Assembly: GCF_003853705.1 (NCBI RefSeq)
Contig: NZ_QTQI01000020.1
Coordinates: 98,943-162,942, forward strand
DNA from: Burkholderia sp. Bp8992
GTDB lineage: Bacteria > Pseudomonadota > Gammaproteobacteria > Burkholderiales > Burkholderiaceae
Direction: 5' to 3'
Length of the DNA stretch: 64,000 nt
The notes below the pieces were generated by a model. That model searched no databases. It was given only the letters and a program-made list of their open reading frames with translations, and was not told the DNA's origin. Position numbers and translations under genes: made by a program. Of the stretch, positions 38,842-48,118 are shown piece by piece; position 1 is the first letter of the stretch, and the number at the start of each line of letters is the position of its first letter.

Positions 38842-39138
38842 TCAAACGTCGATGATCGCGAGCGTGCCGTGGCTGCCGGGCAGCACCGCGTGGCGCGCGC
38901 CGGCATGCGCGAGATACATCTGCCCGGCGCCGACCACGACCGTTTCCGCTTCGACTTCGAGCATCAGCACGCCGTCGAGCACCAGCAGCCCCTCGTTGTA
39001 GTCGTGCACTTCCGCTTCGTACGGCTGCGCATCCATGCGCAGCACCTTGATCCGGGCCGGCCCGACCTCGCCGACGATCGTGGATTTCCAGGCGGCGGCC
39101 TGCGCGTCCGCCACGGACTTGAAATCGATCAAAGACAT
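38842..39138 (-). CDS. Small cupin-fold protein
   Basis: A 98-residue single-domain cupin. It has the two beta-barrel motifs in weakened form: VHDYNEGLLVLDGVLMLEV and GAGQMYLAHAGARHAVLPG. Histidines near residues 45, 79 and 83 could bind a metal. No signal peptide. It stands alone on the minus strand, with AT-rich flanks on both sides. Substrate is unknown; small cupins often bind sugars or organic acids. Confidence 0.78.
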   Translation of the reverse strand: MSLIDFKSVADAQAAAWKSTIVGEVGPARIKVLRMDAQPYEAEVHDYNEGLLVLDGVLMLEVEAETVVVGAGQMYLAHAGARHAVLPGSHGTLAIIDV

Positions 39139-39561
39139 GCGCCCCGCTCCGTGAACGATGAAAGGAACGCATTATCGCGAGCGCGATGCGCGCCGTCCCG
39201 GTACGGCGCAACGGCGTTCGGGCAGCACAGTCGGCACGCCGCACGCGCGGAAACGCGGTCACGGCCCGATTCGCGGAAAATACCCCGAATTGTTCGTTTG
39301 ATTCAAATAAAATCATCTTTCATTGCCAAATTCGCGCTTGACTCACGCAAATCCGGCACCGGCAACACCCGGCTTTTCCATCAGAATGCATTTCGATCTG
39401 CCGATTGCTAATATGGCGGTCCCGCGATCCCGCACCACCACGCCGTTCGATACGACGCCCGTTCGCCATGCCGTCCCCGGTCCCGGCCGCTTCCCAGCGG
39501 CGGCGGCACCGGGCACGCGCAGCGCACCGCGTCGCGCCGGCCGGCCGTGCCATCCGTGAGC
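39139..39561. other. Gap between cupin and ABC exporter genes
   Basis: A 423-bp divergent gap. The centre (about 39280-39340) is AT-rich (TTTGATTCAAATAAAATC) and likely holds promoters for the cupin and ABC genes. Nothing else was recognised. Confidence 0.4.
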
Positions 39562-40506
39562 ATGCAACCGATCCTTTCCGTCTCCGATCTCTCCAAGACT
39601 TACGCGTCCGGCTTCCAGGCGCTGAAGCACGTGACCCTCGACATCCGCCCCGGCGAGATCTTCGCGCTGCTCGGGCCGAACGGCGCCGGCAAGACCACGC
39701 TGATCGGCTCGATCTGCGGCATCGTCACGCCGACCGAAGGCCGCGTGACGGTCGGCGGCCACGACATCCGCGATCAATACCGCGCGGCCCGCGAAATGAT
39801 CGGCCTCGTGCCGCAGGAGCTGACCACCGACGCGTTCGAGACCGTCTGGGCGACCGTGTCGTTCAGCCGCGGGCTGTTCGGCAAGGCGCCCGATCCTGCG
39901 TACATCGAGAAGACGCTGAAGGCGCTGTCGCTATGGGACAAGCGCGACAACAAGCTGATGACGCTGTCGGGCGGCATGAAGCGCCGCGTGATGATCGCGA
40001 AAGCGCTGTCGCACGAGCCGCGCATCCTGTTCCTCGACGAGCCGACGGCCGGCGTCGACGTCGAGTTGCGCCGCGACATGTGGAAGCTCGTCGATTCGCT
40101 GCGCGAAAGCGGCGTGACGATCCTGCTGACCACGCACTACATCGAGGAAGCCGAGGAGATGGCCGACCGGATCGGCATCATCCTCGGCGGCGAGCTCGTG
40201 CTCGTCGAGGAGAAGCGCGAGCTGATGCGCAAGCTCGGCAAGAAGCAGCTGACCGTGCAGCTCGAGCACCCGCTCGCGGACGTGCCGCCCGCGCTCGTGC
40301 CGTTCGGGCTCGAACGCGCGGACGACGGCGCCGCGCTCGTCTACACGTACGACTCGCAGCGCGACGACGCGAGCATCGCGAAGCTGATCAACGCGCTCGG
40401 CTCGGCCGGCATCGGCTTCCGCGACCTGCACACGACGCAGAGCTCGCTCGAAGACATCTTCGTCAGCCTGATCGACAACCGCCGCAACGGCGTGCAAGGA
40501 GCCTGA
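39562..40506 (+). CDS. ABC transporter ATP-binding protein (YadG-like)
   Basis: A 314-residue ATPase. Walker A is [14 protein letters not shown] near residue 40, the ABC signature [15 protein letters not shown] near 145, Walker [14 protein letters not shown] near 165, and the switch His is in [12 protein letters not shown]-terminal extension of about 80 residues is typical of YadG and NodI-type ATPases. Start is ATG 39562; GTG codons at 39547 and 39556 are alternatives. It is 3 nt before its partner permease. The pair is homologous to E. coli YadGH, whose substrate is not established. Confidence 0.9.
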   Translation: MQPILSVSDLSKTYASGFQALKHVTLDIRPGEIFALLGPNGAGKTTLIGSICGIVTPTEGRVTVGGHDIRDQYRAAREMIGLVPQELTTDAFETVWATVSFSRGLFGKAPDPAYIEKTLKALSLWDKRDNKLMTLSGGMKRRVMIAKALSHEPRILFLDEPTAGVDVELRRDMWKLVDSLRESGVTILLTTHYIEEAEEMADRIGIILGGELVLVEEKRELMRKLGKKQLTVQLEHPLADVPPALVPFGLERADDGAALVYTYDSQRDDASIAKLINALGSAGIGFRDLHTTQSSLEDIFVSLIDNRRNGVQGA

Positions 40507-40509
40507 CCC

Positions 40510-41271
40510 ATGAACTGGCATGGAATCCGCGCGATCTACCGCGCAGAAATGGCCCGCACGCGCCGCACGCTGATGCAGAGCATCATCGCGCCGGTGATTT
40601 CGACGTCGCTGTATTTCGTCGTGTTCGGCTCCGCGATCGGCTCGCGCATCAGCGACGTGAACGGCATCGGCTACGGATCGTTCATCGTGCCGGGCCTCGT
40701 GATGCTGTCGCTGCTGTCGCAGAGCATCTCGAACGCGTCGTTCGGCATCTACTTCCCGCGCTTCACGGGCACGATCTACGAGATCCTGTCCGCGCCCGTG
40801 TCGTACTGGGAGATCGTGATCGCCTACGTCGGCGCGGCCGCGTCGAAGTCGATGCTGCTCGGCGTGATCATCCTCGCCACGGCCGGCCTGTTCGTGCCGC
40901 TGCACATCCTGCATCCGTTCTGGATGGTGCTGTTCCTGGTGCTGACGGCGATCACGTTCAGCCTGTTCGGCTTCGTGATCGGCATCTGGGCCGACAGCTT
41001 CGAGAAGCTGCAGCTCGTGCCGCTGTTGATCATCACGCCGCTCACGTTCCTCGGCGGCAGCTTCTATTCGGTCGACATGCTGCCGCCCGCGTGGCGCGTG
41101 ATCACGCTGTTCAACCCGATCGTCTACCTGATCAGCGGCTTCCGCTGGTCGTTCTACGGGCTCGCCGACGTGCACGTGTGGATCAGCCTCGCCGCGACCG
41201 GGCTGTTCCTCGTGATCCTGCTCGCGATCGTCGCGTGGATGTTCCGCACCGGCTACAAGCTGAAGAACTGA
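40510..41271 (+). CDS. ABC-2 type permease (YadH-like)
   Basis: A 253-residue inner membrane protein with six membrane segments of the ABC-2 family. It has the motif [17 protein letters not shown] near the C-terminus and follows E. coli YadH from memory over much of its length (for example [15 protein letters not shown] and [12 protein letters not shown]). It pairs with the ATPase gene 3 nt upstream to form an exporter, and a terminator follows directly. The cargo is unknown. Confidence 0.9.
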   Translation: MNWHGIRAIYRAEMARTRRTLMQSIIAPVISTSLYFVVFGSAIGSRISDVNGIGYGSFIVPGLVMLSLLSQSISNASFGIYFPRFTGTIYEILSAPVSYWEIVIAYVGAAASKSMLLGVIILATAGLFVPLHILHPFWMVLFLVLTAITFSLFGFVIGIWADSFEKLQLVPLLIITPLTFLGGSFYSVDMLPPAWRVITLFNPIVYLISGFRWSFYGLADVHVWISLAATGLFLVILLAIVAWMFRTGYKLKN

Positions 41272-41280
41272 CGTGGCACG

Positions 41281-41325
41281 CGCCGCCCGCCGATGACGCA
41301 TTTGGGCAAGCAGGCGGCGTTTTTC
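41281..41325 (+). terminator. Terminator after the ABC exporter genes
   Basis: A 7-bp stem (CGCCGCC at 41281, GGCGGCG ending 41319) is followed immediately by TTTTT. It lies just after the permease stop. Confidence 0.65.
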
Positions 41326-41371
41326 CTCTGATGCGGCAGTTTGTGGTCGCGTCTACTGAATGTGAAGCATC

Positions 41372-41407
41372 GGGGCCCTGGAGCATGCGCTGCGCGGCCC
41401 CTTTTTC
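41372..41407 (+). terminator. Second terminator before the MFS gene
   Basis: GGGGCC at 41372 pairs with GGCCCC at 41396, followed by TTTTT, 15 nt before the MFS start. It may insulate that gene or act as an attenuator for its leader transcript. Confidence 0.55.
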
Positions 41408-41422
41408 ATTTCAGAGGACGCC

Positions 41423-42847
41423 ATGCCCGCCGCCACCGCTCCCGCCTCCGCCGCTGCCCGGCTCGAACGCCTGCCGTTCTCCGGCTATCACAAGCGCATC
41501 TTCTTCATCATCGCGATCGCGTTCTTCTTCGACTCGGTCGACCTCGGCACGATGACGTTCGTGCTCGGCTCGATCCGCAAGGAGTTCGGACTGTCGACCG
41601 CGGCCGCCGGCCTCGTCGCGAGCGCGAGCTTCTTCGGGATGGTGCTCGGCGCGGCCGTGGCCGGCCTGCTCGCCGACCGCTTCGGCCGCCGGCCCGTGTT
41701 CCAGTGGAGCATGGTGCTGTGGGGCGCCGCGTCGTACCTGTGCTCGACCGCGCAGAGCGTCGACGCGCTGATCGTCTACCGCGTGCTGCTCGGCATCGGG
41801 ATGGGGATGGAGTTCCCGGTCGCGCAGACGCTGCTGTCCGAGTTCGTGCCAACCGAGAAGCGCGGCCGCCTGATCGCGCTGATGGACGGTTTCTGGCCGC
41901 TCGGCTTCATCACGGCCGGCATCGTCGCCTACTTCGTGCTGCCGCAGTTCGGCTGGCGCACCGTATTCGCGCTGCTCGCGATTCCCGCGGTGTTCGTGCT
42001 CGTCGTGCGCCGCATCGTGCCCGAATCGCCGCGCTGGCTGGAACATGCGGGCCGGCACGCGGAAGCCGATACGGTGATGCACACGATCGAGGCGAAGGTG
42101 ATGCGCTCGGCCGGCGTCACGACGCTGCCGCCGCCGTCGCGGCTCGCGGAGCCGGTCGCGGCACGCGGCCACGGCGCGCTGCGCGAGATCTGGAGCGGCG
42201 TGTACCGCCGTCGCACGGTGATGGTTTGGCTGCTGTGGTTCTTCGCACTGCTCGGCTTCTACGGCCTCACGTCATGGCTCGGCGCGCTGCTGCAGCAAGC
42301 GGGCTTCGAGGTCACGAAATCGGTGTTCTACACGGTGCTGATCTCGCTCGGCGGCGTGCCGGGCTTCCTGTGCGCCGCGTGGCTCGTCGAACGCTGGGGG
42401 CGCAAGCCGACCTGCATCGCGTCGCTGATCGGCGGCGGCGCGATGGCGTATGCGTACGGCCAGAGCGCGCTGTACGGCGGCAGCACGACGCTGCTGATCG
42501 TCACGGGCCTCGCGATGCAGTTCTTCCTGTTCGGGATGTGGGCCGCGCTGTACACGTACACGCCCGAGCTGTACGGCACCGGCGCGCGCGCGACGGGGTC
42601 GGGCTTCGCGTCGGCGATCGGGCGCATCGGCTCGCTGATCGGGCCTTACGTGGTCGGTGTCGTGCTGCCGGTGTTCGGCCAGGGCGGCGTGTTCACGCTC
42701 GGCGCGCTGTCGTTCATCGCGGCGGCGATCGCCGTGTGGACGCTCGGGATCGAGACGAAGGGCCTCGCGCTGGAACAACTGGCGGCAGGCGACGAGACGG
42801 GCGGCAACGGCCGGTATCCGGCGGCGGCAGCGGACAAGCTGTCCTGA
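41423..42847 (+). CDS. MFS transporter (sugar/aromatic-acid porter type)
   Basis: A 474-residue secondary transporter with 12 predicted membrane segments. Family motifs include LLADRFGRRPVFQW (GxxxDRxGRR after segment 2) and PESPRWLEHAGR after segment 6, both typical of the sugar porter and related metabolite families. The N-terminus FFIIAIAFFFDSVDLGTM resembles organic-acid/niacin-type porters. The ATG follows AGAGGACGCC. It stands alone behind a terminator. The substrate cannot be assigned from the sequence. Confidence 0.88.
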   Translation: MPAATAPASAAARLERLPFSGYHKRIFFIIAIAFFFDSVDLGTMTFVLGSIRKEFGLSTAAAGLVASASFFGMVLGAAVAGLLADRFGRRPVFQWSMVLWGAASYLCSTAQSVDALIVYRVLLGIGMGMEFPVAQTLLSEFVPTEKRGRLIALMDGFWPLGFITAGIVAYFVLPQFGWRTVFALLAIPAVFVLVVRRIVPESPRWLEHAGRHAEADTVMHTIEAKVMRSAGVTTLPPPSRLAEPVAARGHGALREIWSGVYRRRTVMVWLLWFFALLGFYGLTSWLGALLQQAGFEVTKSVFYTVLISLGGVPGFLCAAWLVERWGRKPTCIASLIGGGAMAYAYGQSALYGGSTTLLIVTGLAMQFFLFGMWAALYTYTPELYGTGARATGSGFASAIGRIGSLIGPYVVGVVLPVFGQGGVFTLGALSFIAAAIAVWTLGIETKGLALEQLAAGDETGGNGRYPAAAADKLS

Positions 42848-43037
42848 CCGGCGGAAGTCACTTGCAGGCCGGGACGGCGTTCAGCGCCGTTCCAGGCCGC
42901 TGCGCATCCTGCCGATGCGCGGCCGGCCGATCATGCACGACATCCCGCGCGTGCTCGACGGTGCGATCGCACGCCGCGAAGCCGCCGTCGCGCAAGCCGC
43001 GGCGGCGGCTATCCAATGGTGGCTCAGCCGGTGCCGG

Positions 43038-43268
43038 TCAGGCGCCGGCGACGACGAACTCTTCGGCCGCCTTGCGCTGGACCGCGGCCATCACGGCCAG
43101 TTCGCGCTTGCTGCGCGCGTCGCCGGACACGACACCCGTCGCATGCTTCGCCTTCGCGCCCAGCGGGAAAAACACAAACGACGCGCCGGCCGGCGCTGCC
43201 GGTTCCGCACGCAGCCGTTTGTTCAGGATTTTCAGGTACTTCTTCTTCGAGACTTCCTTAGCAGCCAT
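43038..43268 (-). CDS. Small basic hypothetical protein, 76 residues
   Basis: A short protein beginning MAAKEVSKKKYLKILNKRL, Lys-rich at the N-terminus and Ala-rich at the end (KAAEEFVVAGA). The ATG at 43268 has GGAGGG 6-11 nt upstream, which supports expression. I do not recognise a family. It is divergent from the YciI gene. Confidence 0.6.
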   Translation of the reverse strand: MAAKEVSKKKYLKILNKRLRAEPAAPAGASFVFFPLGAKAKHATGVVSGDARSKRELAVMAAVQRKAAEEFVVAGA

Positions 43269-43477
43269 GGCACCCTCCGCGTCAACGTGGTGAGGATCAG
43301 CATACCAGTTTTGGCGGCGCGCTCCGCGGCGGCGCCCGCCGGCTCGCCCGTCACCGAAAATTCTTCGCGCGTGCTGTCGATTCGCGCCATTCCCGCGCGT
43401 CGTGTTGTCGTAACCGGTCGTTTTGCCGTCGCGACGGCCGACGGTTCCCCCCGATTCATTATTCAGGAGATACGACA

Positions 43478-43909
43478 ATGCGCGTCATGGTCATCGTCAA
43501 AGCCACCGCCGAGTCCGAATCCGGCCGGATGCCGGACACCCAATGCATGGCCGAAATGGGCCGTTTCAACGAAGCGCTGGCGGAAGCCGGCATCCTGCTC
43601 GCGGCTGATGGCTTGCACCCGAGCATGCGCGGCAAGCGCGTCCATTTTTCCGGCGAGAACCGCTCCGTCATCGACGGTCCGTTCGCCGAAACGAAGGAAC
43701 TCATCGCCGGCTACTGGCTGTGGCAGGTGAAATCGATGGAAGAAGCCGTCGAATGGGTGAAGCGCTGCCCGAACCCGATGCCGGTCGACTCCGACATCGA
43801 AATCCGCCCGCTGTTCGAGGCCGAGGATTTCAGCCCGGCATTCACGGCCGAACTGCAGGCGCAGAAGGCGCGGCTGAGCGCGCAAGCCGACACGCGGCAG
43901 AAGCCTTGA
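43478..43909 (+). CDS. YciI/DGPF-domain protein
   Basis: A 143-residue protein of the YciI-like (DGPF) superfamily. The diagnostic motif is IDGPFAETKELIAGYWLW near residue 68, where the Asp-Gly-Pro-Phe loop forms part of a ligand pocket. The N-terminus MRVMVIVKATAESE begins the ferredoxin-like fold. A good site (GGAGATACGACA) lies upstream of the ATG. The catalytic role of these proteins is usually unknown; they often accompany ECF sigma factors, which is not the case here. Confidence 0.88.
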   Translation: MRVMVIVKATAESESGRMPDTQCMAEMGRFNEALAEAGILLAADGLHPSMRGKRVHFSGENRSVIDGPFAETKELIAGYWLWQVKSMEEAVEWVKRCPNPMPVDSDIEIRPLFEAEDFSPAFTAELQAQKARLSAQADTRQKP

Positions 43910-43950
43910 GCGGTGGGCAAAAGCAAGCCGCGCGCGCCCGGACGAACCGG

Positions 43951-43980
43951 TTGACGAGCGCCAGTTTAGTAACGTATCGT
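43951..43980 (+). promoter_or_regulatory. Candidate sigma-70 promoter of the DinB-hydrolase pair
   Basis: TTGACG at 43951-43956 and TATCGT at 43975-43980 with an 18-bp spacer resemble -35 and -10 boxes. The -10 lies inside the palindrome listed next, as expected for a repressor-controlled promoter. Confidence 0.5.
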
Positions 43981-43993
43981 TTTGATACGTTAC
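43969..43993. promoter_or_regulatory. Palindromic operator (GTAACGTATC-N5-GATACGTTAC) before the DinB gene
   Basis: Perfect 10-bp arms with a 5-bp spacer end 19 nt before the DinB start. Its size and symmetry suit a TetR- or MarR-type dimer. No such regulator gene is adjacent, so the repressor must be encoded elsewhere. Confidence 0.65.
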
Positions 43994-44012
43994 CAAGCGC
44001 CACCCATTCGTC

Positions 44013-44819
44013 ATGCATTCCCGTTTCGACCGTTTCCGCACGACCGCGCTCGGCGTCCAGCTCGAAGCACTGATCGAACAGCCCGAGCGCTATCTCGAGT
44101 TCGCGGCGCTGTCGCGCGTCGGCGTCGCCGCGATCGGCGCGATCCAGGACGAGATCGCGCGCACGTTCCCCGAAATCGAAGCCGACACGACGGCCCGCCA
44201 GTTCTGCGGCGCGATGGTCGCGGAAGTCATGCGCCGCCACGGCCACGAGGTCGTGCAGGCGCGCGGGCGGCTCGGCGGTGCGCTGTTCAGCTATGGCGCG
44301 GTGTTCAGTGCATTTCCGCATCGGCTGCCATTCGCCGATGTCGTCGCCGCGCTGGCGCGCATGCCCGAGAGGCTCGCCGCCTACGCCGCGCACGTACCGG
44401 CCGCGCTGGCCACGCGCCGCCCGGCCGGCACCGGCTTCTCGCTCGTCGAGCATGCGTGCCATTTGCGCGACCTCGATGCGGTATTCGCCGAACGCATCGA
44501 CACCGTGCGCACGGCCGAGCTGCCCGTGATCGACTCGATCGACGGCACCGCGCTCGCCGCGCAGCGCGACTACCTTGCGCAGCCGCTCGCGTCTGCCGTC
44601 GACGCATTCCGCGCGTGCCGCGCCGCGCTATGCGCCACCGCCGCCGCACTGGACCCGTCGCAGCTCGCACGTTGCGGGCTGCGCGACGGCATCCGCCGCA
44701 TGTCGCTCGACGAACTCGTACGCGAACTGCTCGACCACGACCGCACGCACGTGCTCGAACTCGACGAACTGCTCGCCGAACTCGAATTGCCGCCGCTTCC
44801 TTCAGCCCACGCCGAATGA
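44013..44819 (+). CDS. DinB-superfamily protein
   Basis: A 268-residue protein. Residues about 130-255 resemble a DinB four-helix bundle with metal-ligand candidates: VEHACHLRDLDAVF and, near the end, LLDHDRTHVLEL. Residues about 1-125 form a separate helical region of unknown type. DinB-like proteins bind divalent metals and many are thiol-dependent transferases (YfiT family). The gene overlaps the next by four bases and lies behind a palindromic operator, so both are probably induced together. Confidence 0.72.
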   Translation: MHSRFDRFRTTALGVQLEALIEQPERYLEFAALSRVGVAAIGAIQDEIARTFPEIEADTTARQFCGAMVAEVMRRHGHEVVQARGRLGGALFSYGAVFSAFPHRLPFADVVAALARMPERLAAYAAHVPAALATRRPAGTGFSLVEHACHLRDLDAVFAERIDTVRTAELPVIDSIDGTALAAQRDYLAQPLASAVDAFRACRAALCATAAALDPSQLARCGLRDGIRRMSLDELVRELLDHDRTHVLELDELLAELELPPLPSAHAE

Positions 44820-45556
44820 CCCTGCCCACGCCCGTCATCTTCATCCACGGTTTCATCGGCACGTTCGACGTGCGCGGCTGGAGCGGCCCGCATCTCGCGC
44901 CCGACCTGCTCGGCTACGGCGCGCATCGCGCGGCGCCGTTCGACACGATCACGCTCGCCGCACAGGTCGAACATGTGCGGCAAACCGTCGACGCGCACTT
45001 CGGCGCGCGGCCGGTCGATATCGTCGGCCACTCGGTCGGCGGCGCGGTCGCGATGCTGTTCGCGCATGCCCACCCTGAGCGCGTGCGGCACGTCGTTAAC
45101 GTCGAAGGCAACTTCACGCTCGACGATGCGTTCTGGTCGGCCTCGGTCGGCCGCATGACACCCGGCGAAGCCGACGCGATGCTCGACGGCTTGCGCGCCG
45201 CCCCGCTCGACTGGCTGCGCGGCGCGATCGACGCGCCGTCGCCGGGCCAGCTCGACGACGCACGCCGCTGGCTCGCGCATCAGCCGGCATCGACGCTGCG
45301 CGCGATGGGCCGCTCGGTCGTCGCGACGACCGGCGAACCGGGCTACCTGCAGGCACTCGCGCAAGTCTTCGAGCGCCACCCTGTCTGGCTGATCGCCGGC
45401 GAACGCTCGCGTGCCGGCTGGCACGTGCCCGACCGGGCACTCGCGCGCTGCGCCGGCTTCGAGACGATCGCAGGCTGCGGGCACCTGATCGCGACCGAAC
45501 GGCCCGATGCGTTTCGCGCCGCCATCGAGCGCATCGTATGCAAGCCGCCTGCCTGA
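44816..45556 (+). CDS. Alpha/beta hydrolase
   Basis: A 246-residue hydrolase. The oxyanion region is VIFIHGFIG, the nucleophile elbow is GHSVGGAVAM (Ser near residue 78), and the end IAGCGHLIATERPDAFRAAI carries the catalytic His. ATGA overlap with the DinB gene indicates coupling. The ATG at 44816 is preferred over the long upstream open frame, which is a shadow of DinB. Substrate is unknown. Confidence 0.83.
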   Translation: MTLPTPVIFIHGFIGTFDVRGWSGPHLAPDLLGYGAHRAAPFDTITLAAQVEHVRQTVDAHFGARPVDIVGHSVGGAVAMLFAHAHPERVRHVVNVEGNFTLDDAFWSASVGRMTPGEADAMLDGLRAAPLDWLRGAIDAPSPGQLDDARRWLAHQPASTLRAMGRSVVATTGEPGYLQALAQVFERHPVWLIAGERSRAGWHVPDRALARCAGFETIAGCGHLIATERPDAFRAAIERIVCKPPA

Positions 45557-45654
45557 CAACCCGTAGGATTCGCCGAAATATGGTTGAAAGGCGCGGTTGC
45601 TAGAGTCGTCGGAACAGGGTTTTCCCGGCGTCCGGCGCCGGACTGGGTCGACAC

Positions 45655-46545
45655 ATGCACGGATCGATGCACCTGGCACGTACTTTCTGGCTGCTTCTGC
45701 TGCTGGCCGTCGCGAGCCCTGCCTTCGCGTTTCATGCGCGGGTCGTCGCGATCCCGAGCGCCGCAATGAGCGAGACGCTGAAGGCGACGGTCGTGCTGCC
45801 CGACGATTACGCGCGCGGCAACCGCGGCGACGAACGCTATCCGGTCGTCTATCTGCTGCACGGCTCGGGCGGCGACCATACCGACTGGACGTCGAACACG
45901 CGCATCGCCGCGCTCGCCGACCGCTATCACGTGATCCTCGTGATGCCTGACGGTGGGCACGAAAGCTGGTACATCGACAGCCCGTTCGATTCGGGCAGCC
46001 GCTACGAAACCTTCATCGGCGATGAAGTCGTGTCCTACGTCGATCTGCACTTCCGCACGATCGCGACGCAGCACGCGCGCGCGATCACCGGGCTCAGCAT
46101 GGGCGGCTTCGGCGCACTGCGCATCGCGCTCGACCGGCCCGACACGTTCGGCGCGGTCGGCAGCATCAGCGGCGCGGTCGATCCGCGCTGCTGCACGGAC
46201 GAGCCCGGCATCGCCCACGTGTTCGGCGATCCCGACCGTCATCCGTCGTTCTGGAACCGCAACGTGATCGTCGAAAGCGCGCGCGCGTTCGTGCGTGCGC
46301 ATCTCGACCTGACGATCGATTGCGGCCGCGACGATTCGTTCGTCGGCTCGAACCGCACGCTTCACGAACGGCTTCTCGCGCTCGGCGTGCCGCACGACTA
46401 CACGGAACGCCCCGGCGGTCATACGTGGGATTACTGGGCGAACGCGATCCGCTACCAGATGCGGTTCTTCGCGACGTCGTTCCAGCATCGCGGCTACGCA
46501 TACCGTGCCGCACCTTCCGCACCGGACATGACGCGCGCAGGCTGA
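45655..46545 (+). CDS. Secreted esterase (esterase D / antigen 85 family)
   Basis: A 296-residue exported alpha/beta hydrolase. A signal peptide covers about residues 1-25 (LLLLLAVASPAFA). Family features are YPVVYLLHGSGGDHTDW near residue 63, the nucleophile motif GLSMGGFGAL near 145, an Asp in DCGRDDSF, and His in PGGHTWDYW. This is the PF00756 pattern of S-formylglutathione hydrolase-like and tributyrin esterases. Export argues for hydrolysis of an external ester. Two ATGs, 45655 and 45667, are possible starts. Confidence 0.85.
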   Translation: MHGSMHLARTFWLLLLLAVASPAFAFHARVVAIPSAAMSETLKATVVLPDDYARGNRGDERYPVVYLLHGSGGDHTDWTSNTRIAALADRYHVILVMPDGGHESWYIDSPFDSGSRYETFIGDEVVSYVDLHFRTIATQHARAITGLSMGGFGALRIALDRPDTFGAVGSISGAVDPRCCTDEPGIAHVFGDPDRHPSFWNRNVIVESARAFVRAHLDLTIDCGRDDSFVGSNRTLHERLLALGVPHDYTERPGGHTWDYWANAIRYQMRFFATSFQHRGYAYRAAPSAPDMTRAG

Positions 46546-46702
46546 TGCGCGTCCAAGGCGGCTTCGGGCATCGGGCCGAAGGCGGCAAGGTCTGACGTCG
46601 AAAATCGAAACAGGACAATGAACCGGCATGCCGGGCATGCGTACCCGGCAAGAAGATGAACGCGCGCCGCCAGACGCGCGAAAAAGCGGAACGACGAATC
46701 GG

Positions 46703-46933
46703 TCAGTTGCCGTGCGTAGCGCCTGCGCCGACGACGCGATCGAAGAATTCCTGCGCACGCGCCAGCTCGTCGAGTGCGCGATCGAGCCGCGACATCGCGC
46801 GTGCGTATTCGGCCGACGAGCCGTCGTCGTCGCTTTCGCCGCGGACCGCGCGAAACGCCTGATCGACGTTGCGCGTGGCTTCGACGAAGCGCTGTGCGGC
46901 CTGCGCTTCCCGCGAACAGATGTGGGTCGACAT
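46703..46933 (-). CDS. Small helical hypothetical protein, 76 residues
   Basis: A short protein beginning MSTHICSREAQAAQRFVEAT, with two Ala/Arg-rich amphipathic helices (AMSRLDRALDELARAQEFFDRVV). The ATG has GGGAGGAG upstream, a strong site. Family not recognised. It stands alone between the esterase gene and the unknown 299-residue protein. Confidence 0.6.
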   Translation of the reverse strand: MSTHICSREAQAAQRFVEATRNVDQAFRAVRGESDDDGSSAEYARAMSRLDRALDELARAQEFFDRVVGAGATHGN

Positions 46934-47140
46934 CGACACTCCTCCCTCAGGATTGCAGTGTGAAGCACGCCGACGCTCAGTGTGCGTGGCGCGCATGTCG
47001 GCGGCGTGAACCACGACCCATCGAGTGTCGACGCATCGGCCGCCGCGCGGCGCGCTTCGTGCCGATTGTCCCTCCGCGCTCGCCGATCCGCTACGGCGAG
47101 ATTGCAACAAATTCTTGCGCGACCTGCGTCGCGCGGTTCA

Positions 47141-48040
47141 TCACGCGCGCCCGATGCGTGGATGCGCAAGCCCCGCGAATGCAGCCGCCTCGCCCGGCGA
47201 CAGGTCGAACAGGTCGCCGGTGCGATCGCGCGGATGCTCGGCCGCCGGCCGGTTGCGCAAGCGCGCGACATGCGTGGGCGCAACATACGCGGCCGCCGTT
47301 TCGATCGGCGGCATGTCGAACAGATCGCGCGTGACGCCGCGCACGGCGTCGGTCGGCGACCGGCCGCGCAGGCGCGCGACGAGTTCGACGAAGCGATCGA
47401 AATCGCCTGCACGCGTGGCCTTGTTCACTTCCGCGAGATCGCGCGCCTTCAGTACACACGGCTGCGCGAGCCGCACGAAATACGGTGCTTCGAGCTCGAC
47501 CGACAGCGCGAGCGGATAGCTCTTGCCCGTCTGCTCCTTCGCGCGCCCGACGCAATCGACCACGGCCGCACCTTGTGCGGCGCCGAGCGGCTTGCCGGTG
47601 CTCACGCTGCGCAGATGATCGGGAAACACGCGCAACTGCGTGCCGACCGTCAGCGCGGTGGATGACGCACACACGAGTGCGTAGTGCTGTTCGCGACGCC
47701 GGCCCGACGGCAACGTCGCGCGGCTGGCGATGAACGTATGCGGCGGCAACGGCCGCACCTGCCCGCTCGCGTCGACCCACGCGTTCCACAACAGCGCGTC
47801 CTTGCGCTCGCCTGCGCGCGGGCGCGATGCGACCGGCGAAAACAACGCGAGCAGCGAGCCCGTGCGATGCGCGGCGACTTGCGCGCTGCTGCCGAGCGGC
47901 TGGTTGATGCCCCACAGAAAACGCCCGCCCCCGAGCCTGCGTTCCCATTCCTTGCGGAGCACGACGGTCGGCAGTTCCTCGCCGGACTCGGTACCGATCT
48001 TGGTCCAGCAGAACGTGGGTGGGAGGTGTTTCAGTGTCAT
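47141..48040 (-). CDS. Unknown 299-residue protein, divergent from an HTH gene
   Basis: A soluble protein with a distinctive N-terminus: FCWTKIGTESGEEL, then RKEWERRLGGGRFLWGINQPLG and FSPVASRPR. I have an impression of a widespread conserved family with this start but cannot name it. No signal peptide or membrane segment. The ATG at 48040 has GAGAAAG upstream. It is divergent from a small helix-turn-helix gene across about 80 bp. That arrangement suggests a regulator-and-target or toxin-antitoxin-like pair, which is inference only. Confidence 0.68.
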   Translation of the reverse strand: MTLKHLPPTFCWTKIGTESGEELPTVVLRKEWERRLGGGRFLWGINQPLGSSAQVAAHRTGSLLALFSPVASRPRAGERKDALLWNAWVDASGQVRPLPPHTFIASRATLPSGRRREQHYALVCASSTALTVGTQLRVFPDHLRSVSTGKPLGAAQGAAVVDCVGRAKEQTGKSYPLALSVELEAPYFVRLAQPCVLKARDLAEVNKATRAGDFDRFVELVARLRGRSPTDAVRGVTRDLFDMPPIETAAAYVAPTHVARLRNRPAAEHPRDRTGDLFDLSPGEAAAFAGLAHPRIGRA

Positions 48041-48082
48041 CAACTTTCTCGGGATACAGCCTCGCCGGTGACAGCAAGCCCA

Positions 48083-48111
48083 TTCAACAGCCGTAACTGT
48101 ATAGGTATAAT
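48083..48111 (+). promoter_or_regulatory. Sigma-70 promoter of the HTH gene
   Basis: TTCAAC at 48083-48088 and a consensus TATAAT at 48106-48111 with a 17-bp spacer. The -10 box overlaps the first ATG of the frame, so transcription would start close to the second ATG at 48119. Confidence 0.62.
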
Positions 48112-48118
48112 GCATCGC

